From: Citrobacter sp. FP75
GTDB taxonomy: Bacteria; Pseudomonadota; Gammaproteobacteria; Enterobacterales; Enterobacteriaceae
Length of the DNA stretch: 64,000 nt
Direction: 5' to 3'
Assembly (NCBI RefSeq): GCF_018342065.1
Contig: NZ_JAFDOE010000001.1
Coordinates: 1,116,001 to 1,180,000 of the forward strand
Shown here: piece by piece, positions 58,323 through 64,000 of the stretch
How positions within the stretch are numbered: position 1 is the first letter of the stretch
Layout of the letters: every line of letters begins with the position of its first letter
The notes under the pieces: model-generated
The model's input: only the letters and a program-made list of their open reading frames with translations
Database searches by the model: none
Told to the model about the DNA's origin: nothing
Translations under genes and position numbers: made by a program

Positions 58323-59378
58323 GTGAAAAGTGCAATGACAAGCTCTCCGCTTCGCGTCGCCATTATTGGTGCCGGGCAGGTGGCGGATAAAGTTCATGCT
58401 TCGTACTACTGCACCCGCAACGATCTGGAACTGGTGGCTGTCTGCGACAGCCGCCTGTCACAGGCTCAGGGGCTTGCAGAGAAATACGGCAATCCGCAGG
58501 TTTGGGACGATCCTCAGACGATGTTACGCGACGCTAAGCCAGATATCGTCAGCATCTGTTCACCCAATCGCTTCCATTATGAACACACGCTGCTGGCGTT
58601 GAACGCCGGGTGTCATGTGATGTGCGAGAAACCCCCGGCAATGACGCCAGACGAAGCGCTGGAAATGTGTAAAACGGCGCGTCGGATGGGGAAAGTGCTG
58701 GCTTATGATTTTCATCATCGTTTCGCACTGGATACACAAATCTTACGTGAGCAGGTAATGAGCGGCGTGCTGGGTGAAATTTATGTCACCAATGCCCGCG
58801 CATTGCGTCGCTGCGGTGTACCCGGCTGGGGAGTTTTTACCAACAAGGAATTACAGGGCGGCGGACCGCTGATTGATATCGGTATCCATATGCTTGATGC
58901 CGCCATGTATGTACTGGGGTTTCCGGCGGTAAAACGCGTTAGCGCACACAGCTATCAACGCATTGGTACGCGTAAGAACAGCGGCCAGTTTGGGGAATGG
59001 GATCCCGCAACGTATACCGTTGAGGATTCATTATTTGGCACGATTGAATTTCATAACGGCGGTATCCTGCGCCTGGAAACCTCTTTTGCGCTGAATATTC
59101 CAGAACAATCCGTCATGAACGTGAATTTTTGTGGCGATCTTGCGGGGGCAACACTGTTCCCGGCGCAGGTTTATACCGATCGTGATGGGACGCTGGACGT
59201 TTTACTCCAGCGAGAAATAGCCGATGACAATCGTCATTATCGCAGCATGGAAGCCTTCGTGAATCATGTTCTGGGCGAGCCTGTCGCTATTGCTGACGCA
59301 GAGCAGGGCGTCGTTATTCAACAATTGGTGGCGGCGCTTTACGAGTCGGCTGAGAAAGGGATGTCTGTGGAATTATGA
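58323..59378 (+). CDS. ycjS: Gfo/Idh/MocA-family oxidoreductase YcjS
   Basis: I start at the GTG at 58323 (AGAGGATT upstream), giving 351 residues as in E. coli; the frame is open back to 58185 but that overlaps ycjR. The N-terminal Rossmann motif is IGAGQVADKVH, and EKPPA is the conserved signature near residue 95. The E. coli enzyme is an NAD-dependent glucoside 3-dehydrogenase. Its stop overlaps the ycjT start. Confidence 0.94.
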   Translation: MKSAMTSSPLRVAIIGAGQVADKVHASYYCTRNDLELVAVCDSRLSQAQGLAEKYGNPQVWDDPQTMLRDAKPDIVSICSPNRFHYEHTLLALNAGCHVMCEKPPAMTPDEALEMCKTARRMGKVLAYDFHHRFALDTQILREQVMSGVLGEIYVTNARALRRCGVPGWGVFTNKELQGGGPLIDIGIHMLDAAMYVLGFPAVKRVSAHSYQRIGTRKNSGQFGEWDPATYTVEDSLFGTIEFHNGGILRLETSFALNIPEQSVMNVNFCGDLAGATLFPAQVYTDRDGTLDVLLQREIADDNRHYRSMEAFVNHVLGEPVAIADAEQGVVIQQLVAALYESAEKGMSVEL

Positions 59379-61651
59379 TGAAGCCAGTAACGTTAACCGA
59401 ACCGACTTTTTGCCCACACAGTTTGAATAAATTCGCGTCACTCATGACGATCGGCAATGGTTACATGGGGATTCGCGCCAGCCACGAAGAAGCCTATACC
59501 TTACAGACTCGTGGCATGTATCTTGCGGGGTTGTATCATCGGGCGGGTAAAAGCGAAATTAATGAACTGGTCAATTTGCCTGATGTGGTCGGTGTGGAGA
59601 TCGTGCTCAATGGCGAGATTTTCACGCTAAACAGCGGCGTTATTGAGAGCTGGCATCGTGAACTGGATTTTGCCAGCGGGGAATTACGCCGTGCGCTGGT
59701 CTGGCGTGCGCCGGGTGGTGCGCGTTTCGCCATCGAAAGCAGGCGCTTTGCTTCTGCACAGCAACTGCCGCTGTTTGCTATGGAAGTCGTCGTTATGCCG
59801 CTGGATGCCGATGCCAGCATTGGCATTTCGACTGGTATTGATGCCACGATCACCAATCATGGTCGCCAGCATTTGGATGAAACGCAGGTCCGGGTTTTTG
59901 GTCAGCATCTTTTGCAAGGCATTTACACGACCCAGGACAATCGCAACGATATCGCCATCACCGCGTATTGTGATGTAGACGGTGCGGCACAGCGTTGCTT
60001 CACCGCGAAAGAGCGTCGGTTGTTACAGCACAATACCATTCACGCGAAAGCCGGACAGCGCGTCACGCTGACGAAAATTTGCCGGGTTGACTGGGCGATC
60101 GAACGCAACTTGTCGCTTGAAACCTGGGGGCGTCAGTCGCTGCGCAACCTGGAAGTATGTGCACAGCAGGGCTATGACGCACTGCTGGCGGAGTCAACCG
60201 CCAACTGGCATGACTGGTGGCAAAGCCGCCGCGTTCAGGTCACGAGCCTGGATGGGAGCGATCAGCGAGCGCTGGATTATGCGCTGTATCATCTGCGAGT
60301 GATGACCCCAGGTCACGATGAACGTAGCAGTATTGCGGCAAAGGGGCTGACGGGGGAAGGGTATAAAGGCCATATATTCTGGGATACCGAAGTTTTCCTG
60401 TTACCGTTTCATCTATTCACTGAACCGAACATCGCGAGAAGTTTATTACGTTACCGCTGGCATAATCTGCCGGGCGCACGCGAAAAAGCCCGCCGCAACG
60501 GCTGGCTGGGCGCGCTGTTTCCCTGGGAGAGTGCGCGCAGCGGTGAAGAGGAAACGCCAGAGTTTGCGGCGATCAACATCCGCACCGGACTGCGACAGAA
60601 AGTGGCCTCCGCACAGGCTGAGCACCACCTCGTGGCGGATATTGCCTGGGCGGTGATCAATTACTGGCATGCCACCGGGGACAAGGACTTCATGTCCAGT
60701 GAGGGAATGACGCTGCTACTGGAAACAGCGAAGTTCTGGGTAAGCAGGGCGATCATGGTGAATGAGCGCTTAGAGATCCACGATGTTATTGGCCCGGATG
60801 AATACACAGAGCATGTGAACAACAATGCGTTCACCAACTACATGGCCTGGTACAACGTGGAACAGGCGCTGAGTTTCGCTCGTCGACTGGGTTGTAGCGA
60901 TGAAACGTTTATTCACCGTGCAGAACACTTTTTGCAGCATCTCTGGCGGCCGGACGTTCAGCCCGATGGCGTACTGCCTCAGGATGATTCGTTCCTGAGT
61001 AAACCGGCTATCGATCTGTCTCAGTACAAAGCCAACGCCGGCAAGCAGACGATTTTGCTCGATTATTCCCGTGCAGAAGTCAACGAGATGCAAATTCTCA
61101 AGCAGGCTGACGTGGTGATGCTGACTTACATGCTGCCGGAGCAATTCAGCCCGCAAACCTGTCTGGCGAACCTGCGTTTTTACGAGCCGCGCACGATTCA
61201 TGATTCCTCTTTGAGTAAAGCCATCCACGGCATAGTGGCGGCGCGTTGTGGCGATCCCACGCAGGGCTATCGGTTCTGGAAAGAAGGATCGCTTATCGAT
61301 CTTGGGGACGATCCGCATAGCTGTGATGACGGCATTCATGCGGCGGCAACGGGGGCTATCTGGTTGGGCGCTATTCAGGGATTCGCGGGAGTCAGCGTCC
61401 GTCATGGTGAGTTGCATTTGGATCCCGTTTTACCTGCGCACTGGCAGGCACTGTCTTTCCCACTGCGTTGGCAGGGCATCGACATGCAGGTAACCCTCAA
61501 TGCAACTGAGATCCGTATTGCCAGCGCCGCGCAGATTCACCTGTGGGTGAAGGGAGAAAAGATCTGCCTACAGGGGGAATCCGTTATCAGTTACGACGGA
61601 TTTATTACATCGGCGAATGGGACCGCTACCACAAAGAAGGACGATAAATGA
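59375..61651 (+). CDS. ycjT: Kojibiose phosphorylase YcjT (GH65)
   Basis: The product has 758 residues (755 in E. coli). It is a GH65 barrel; the general-acid Glu lies in [20 protein letters not shown]. It splits kojibiose with phosphate into beta-glucose 1-phosphate and glucose, and the former is the substrate of YcjU. Near its end (61617-61632) the coding sequence contains the second copy of the LacI-type operator. It overlaps both neighbours by four bases. Confidence 0.95.
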   Translation: MMKPVTLTEPTFCPHSLNKFASLMTIGNGYMGIRASHEEAYTLQTRGMYLAGLYHRAGKSEINELVNLPDVVGVEIVLNGEIFTLNSGVIESWHRELDFASGELRRALVWRAPGGARFAIESRRFASAQQLPLFAMEVVVMPLDADASIGISTGIDATITNHGRQHLDETQVRVFGQHLLQGIYTTQDNRNDIAITAYCDVDGAAQRCFTAKERRLLQHNTIHAKAGQRVTLTKICRVDWAIERNLSLETWGRQSLRNLEVCAQQGYDALLAESTANWHDWWQSRRVQVTSLDGSDQRALDYALYHLRVMTPGHDERSSIAAKGLTGEGYKGHIFWDTEVFLLPFHLFTEPNIARSLLRYRWHNLPGAREKARRNGWLGALFPWESARSGEEETPEFAAINIRTGLRQKVASAQAEHHLVADIAWAVINYWHATGDKDFMSSEGMTLLLETAKFWVSRAIMVNERLEIHDVIGPDEYTEHVNNNAFTNYMAWYNVEQALSFARRLGCSDETFIHRAEHFLQHLWRPDVQPDGVLPQDDSFLSKPAIDLSQYKANAGKQTILLDYSRAEVNEMQILKQADVVMLTYMLPEQFSPQTCLANLRFYEPRTIHDSSLSKAIHGIVAARCGDPTQGYRFWKEGSLIDLGDDPHSCDDGIHAAATGAIWLGAIQGFAGVSVRHGELHLDPVLPAHWQALSFPLRWQGIDMQVTLNATEIRIASAAQIHLWVKGEKICLQGESVISYDGFITSANGTATTKKDDK
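61617..61632. promoter_or_regulatory. LacI-family operator inside the end of ycjT (copy 2)
   Basis: ATGGGACCGCTACCAC, identical to 51681-51696. It encodes NGTAT of YcjT, 16 bases before the ycjU start at 61648. E. coli YcjT has NGTAT at the equivalent point, so the site is probably conserved. It could govern an internal promoter for ycjU-ycjV or form a loop with copy 1. Confidence 0.75.
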
Positions 61652-62316
61652 AACTCAACCCGCAGGCCGTTATTTTCGATTTAGATGGGGTGATTACCGA
61701 CACCGCGCACCTGCATTTTCTCGCCTGGCAACATATTGCTAACGACGTTGGGATCATGATTGATGAAGCCTTTAATGACACGCTGAAAGGGATCAGTCGC
61801 GGTGAATCACTGCAACGTATTTTGCAACATGGCGGGAAAGCAGGGGAGTTTACGCCTGAGGCTTGCGCACAATTGGCCGAGAGAAAAAACCGTCTGTATG
61901 TCCATTCTTTGCGCCAGTTAACGGTCAACTCCGTGTTGCCGGGAATTCGCGAGCTGCTGGTTACGCTGCGGGAAATGCAGATTCCTGTGGGATTAGCGTC
62001 AGTGTCGCTTAACGCGCCTGCTATTTTGCAGGCGCTGGATATTAGCCACTATTTTGATTTTTGTGCGGATGCGGCACTGATCGGCCGCTCTAAACCCGAT
62101 CCGGAGATTTTTCTCGCGGCCTGTGCTGGTCTCGGTGTTGATCCGCAGCAGTGCATTGGCATCGAGGATGCACAGGCGGGCATTGATGCTATCAATGCTT
62201 GCGGCATGCTCTCCGTTGGCATTGGTACGGGCCTGACCGGGGCAAGTATGCAACTCTCTTCGACCGAACTTCTGACGTGGCCGTGCTTATCGGCTTTCTG
62301 GCAACACGACAAGTAA
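61648..62316 (+). CDS. pgmB: Beta-phosphoglucomutase YcjU (PgmB)
   Basis: The product has 222 residues (219 in E. coli), of the HAD superfamily. The nucleophile Asp is the first of [13 protein letters not shown]; the GKSKPDP-type motif is [12 protein letters not shown] and the acidic motif is IGIEDAQAG. It converts beta-glucose 1-phosphate from YcjT to glucose 6-phosphate. It is coupled to ycjT by a four-base overlap. Confidence 0.95.
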   Translation: MKLNPQAVIFDLDGVITDTAHLHFLAWQHIANDVGIMIDEAFNDTLKGISRGESLQRILQHGGKAGEFTPEACAQLAERKNRLYVHSLRQLTVNSVLPGIRELLVTLREMQIPVGLASVSLNAPAILQALDISHYFDFCADAALIGRSKPDPEIFLAACAGLGVDPQQCIGIEDAQAGIDAINACGMLSVGIGTGLTGASMQLSSTELLTWPCLSAFWQHDK

Positions 62317-62326
62317 AGGATTCAAC

Positions 62327-63409
62327 ATGGCACAGCTTTCGTTGCAACATATTCAAAAAATATACGATAACCAGGTGCACGTCGTTAAAGACTTTAATCT
62401 GGAAATTGAAGATAAAGAATTCATTGTTTTTGTTGGCCCTTCTGGCTGTGGGAAGTCAACGACGCTGCGTATGATCGCCGGACTGGAAGAGATCAGCGGT
62501 GGCGATCTGCTGATTGACGGTAAGCGGATGAACGATGTGCCGGCAAAGTCACGCAATATCGCCATGGTTTTTCAGAACTACGCGTTATACCCGCACATGA
62601 CCGTCTATGACAACATGGCGTTTGGCCTGAAAATGCAGAAGATTGACCCGGCTGTCATTGAGGAGCGCGTCAACTGGGCGGCGCAGATCCTTGGACTGCG
62701 CGATTACCTGAAGCGTAAACCGGGCGCGTTATCAGGAGGACAGCGCCAGCGTGTGGCACTCGGGCGTGCGATTGTTCGTGAAGCAGGGGTCTTCCTGATG
62801 GATGAGCCCTTATCCAACCTCGATGCCAAACTGCGCGTTCAGATGCGGGCGGAAATCAGTAAACTGCATCAGAAACTCAATACCACCATGATTTATGTCA
62901 CCCATGATCAAACCGAAGCCATGACGATGGCGACGCGGATTGTGATTATGAAAGACGGTATTGTTCAACAGGTTGGCGCGCCAAAAACGGTATATAACCA
63001 CCCAGCCAATATGTTTGTGGCCGGGTTTATTGGTTCGCCAGCCATGAATTTTATTCGTGGTGCGCTCGATGGCGATAAATTTGTGACAGAAACGCTGAAG
63101 TTAACAATTCCGCAAGATAAATTAGATGTATTAAAAGCGCAGGGCTATGAACATCAGGCCGTCACGCTGGGAATACGCCCGGAAGATATTCATCCGCAAA
63201 TATATAATGAAAACAGCATATCGGCAAAAATTAGCGTAGCGGAATTAACCGGCGCGGAATTTATGCTTTATACCGTTGTTGGGGGGCATGAGTTGGTGGT
63301 CCGTGCCGGGGCTATGAATGATTATCACGCAGGAGAAAACATCACCATTCACTTTGATATGGATAAATGCCATTTCTTTGATGCTGAAACCGAAATCGCA
63401 ATTAAATAA
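62327..63409 (+). CDS. ycjV: Sugar ABC transporter ATPase YcjV, intact
   Basis: The product has 360 residues, of the MalK/UgpC type. Walker A is GPSGCGKST, the signature is LSGGQRQRVALGRA, Walker B is VFLMDEPLSNLDA, and a C-terminal TOBE regulatory region follows. From memory the K-12 E. coli copy is a pseudogene; here it is full length. It should energise YcjNOP. AAAGGA lies before the ATG, ten bases after ycjU. Confidence 0.93.
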   Translation: MAQLSLQHIQKIYDNQVHVVKDFNLEIEDKEFIVFVGPSGCGKSTTLRMIAGLEEISGGDLLIDGKRMNDVPAKSRNIAMVFQNYALYPHMTVYDNMAFGLKMQKIDPAVIEERVNWAAQILGLRDYLKRKPGALSGGQRQRVALGRAIVREAGVFLMDEPLSNLDAKLRVQMRAEISKLHQKLNTTMIYVTHDQTEAMTMATRIVIMKDGIVQQVGAPKTVYNHPANMFVAGFIGSPAMNFIRGALDGDKFVTETLKLTIPQDKLDVLKAQGYEHQAVTLGIRPEDIHPQIYNENSISAKISVAELTGAEFMLYTVVGGHELVVRAGAMNDYHAGENITIHFDMDKCHFFDAETEIAIK

Positions 63410-63412
63410 TAA

Positions 63413-63434
63413 TTGGGGGATGAATATCCCCCAA
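63413..63434 (+). other. Hairpin between ycjV and ompG
   Basis: TTGGGGGAT (63413-63421) and ATCCCCCAA (63426-63434) form a perfect 9-bp stem with a 4-base loop just past the ycjV stop. No T-run follows, so it may be a partial terminator or 3'-end stabiliser before ompG. Confidence 0.55.
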
Positions 63435-63475
63435 AGCTTGGTGCATTTTTAAAAGTATTTTAACAAGGAATAAAA

Positions 63476-64000
63476 ATGAAAACCTTACTGACCTCTACTG
63501 CGCTGGTCATGTGCGCAGGAATGGCCTGCGCGCAGGCTGCAGAAAACAATGACTGGCATTTTAATATTGGTGCCATGTATGAAATTGAAAATGTCGAAGG
63601 ATCTGGCGAAGATATGGATGGTCTGGCCGAACCGTCCGTGTATTTCAATGCGGCAAACGGTCCGTGGAAAATATCCATAGCCTATTATCAGGAAGGGCCG
63701 GTTGATTATAGCGAGGGTAAACGCGGTACCTGGTTTGATCGCCCGGAACTGGAAGTTCGTTATCAATTCCTTGAAAGCGATGACCTGAATTTCGGTTTGA
63801 CCGGCGGTTTTCGTAATTACGGTTATCACTATGTCGATGAACCTGGTAAAGACACCGCTAATATGCAGCGCTGGAAAGTGCAGCCGGATTGGGATGTTAA
63901 ACTTACCGATGATTTGCGTTTCAGTGGATGGCTGGCGATGTACCAGTTCGTCAATGATTTAAGCACTACGGGTTACTCAGACAGCCGTGTTGAAAGTGAA
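63476..64000 (+). CDS. ompG: Outer-membrane porin OmpG, N-terminal part (runs off the window)
   Basis: The first 175 codons are present and open to the window end. A signal peptide (MKTLLTSTALVMCAGMACAQ-A, cleaved after residue 21) is followed by the OmpG barrel (NDWHFNIGAMYEIENVEG, GKRGTWFDRPELEVRYQFLE). OmpG is a monomeric 14-stranded porin that admits large sugars. CAAGGAA precedes the ATG. Its position after ycjV is the conserved order, and it provides the outer-membrane entry for the ycj system. Confidence 0.95.
   Translation, partial: MKTLLTSTALVMCAGMACAQAAENNDWHFNIGAMYEIENVEGSGEDMDGLAEPSVYFNAANGPWKISIAYYQEGPVDYSEGKRGTWFDRPELEVRYQFLESDDLNFGLTGGFRNYGYHYVDEPGKDTANMQRWKVQPDWDVKLTDDLRFSGWLAMYQFVNDLSTTGYSDSRVESE

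Overview
The window is a contiguous piece of a chromosome from the family Enterobacteriaceae. Protein lengths, operon layout and intergenic signals follow the yciA-ompW-trp-topA-cysB-acnA-fabI-sap-psp-ycj stretch of Escherichia and Salmonella. An unbroken ycj sugar cluster (an E. coli feature) lies close to a degenerate EAL gene between fabI and sapF (a Salmonella feature, as in STM1697). I infer a Citrobacter-like organism. No phylogenetic test was possible here. Most of the window is core genome; I saw no tRNA, rRNA, CRISPR array, transposase or integrase.

Layout. 1-2.7 kb: end of yciA, yciBC, ompW. 2.7-5.2 kb: an arsRBC arsenic-resistance module sitting at the 3' end of ompW and bracketed by two 34-bp copies of the ompW tail. 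5.3-7.1 kb: an unrecognised 91-residue gene and a membrane diguanylate cyclase, where E. coli has yciEFG. 7.2-13.9 kb: the trp operon (trpLEDCBA, minus strand) with its promoter/operator and attenuator. 14-22.4 kb: rnm, yciO, rluB, btuR, yciK, sohB, yciN, topA. 22.6-31.7 kb: cysB, ymiA, yciX, acnA, ribA, pgpB, lapAB, pyrF, yciH. 31.8-39.9 kb: osmB, yciT, yciZ, pdeR, rnb, yciW, fabI. 40.2-46.2 kb: the degenerate EAL gene facing sapABCDF. 46.5-48.6 kb: an accessory three-gene set (RidA-like protein, PLP-dependent dehydratase, YheO-like regulator). 48.8-51.5 kb: pspF and pspABCD with a sigma-54 promoter; pspE is absent. 51.7-64 kb: ycjMNOPQRSTUV and the start of ompG.

How the genes work together. 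The ycj block is a complete glucoside system: outer-membrane porin (OmpG), binding protein and ABC transporter (YcjN, YcjO, YcjP, plus an intact YcjV ATPase), two phosphorylases (YcjM, YcjT), a phosphoglucomutase (YcjU) and a set of oxidoreductase and epimerase enzymes (YcjQ, YcjR, YcjS). Two identical 16-bp LacI-family operators, one at the ycjM start and one inside the end of ycjT, bracket most of it. Three c-di-GMP-related genes (a cyclase, PdeR and a catalytically dead EAL protein) are spread across the window.

Most noteworthy: the ars insertion and its diverged direct repeats, the matched operator pair in the ycj cluster, the EAL gene with a perfect palindrome upstream, and the ridA-dehydratase-regulator group with a long near-perfect inverted repeat in its promoter region. 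None of these is a clearly new molecular system; they are the parts that most reward checking.
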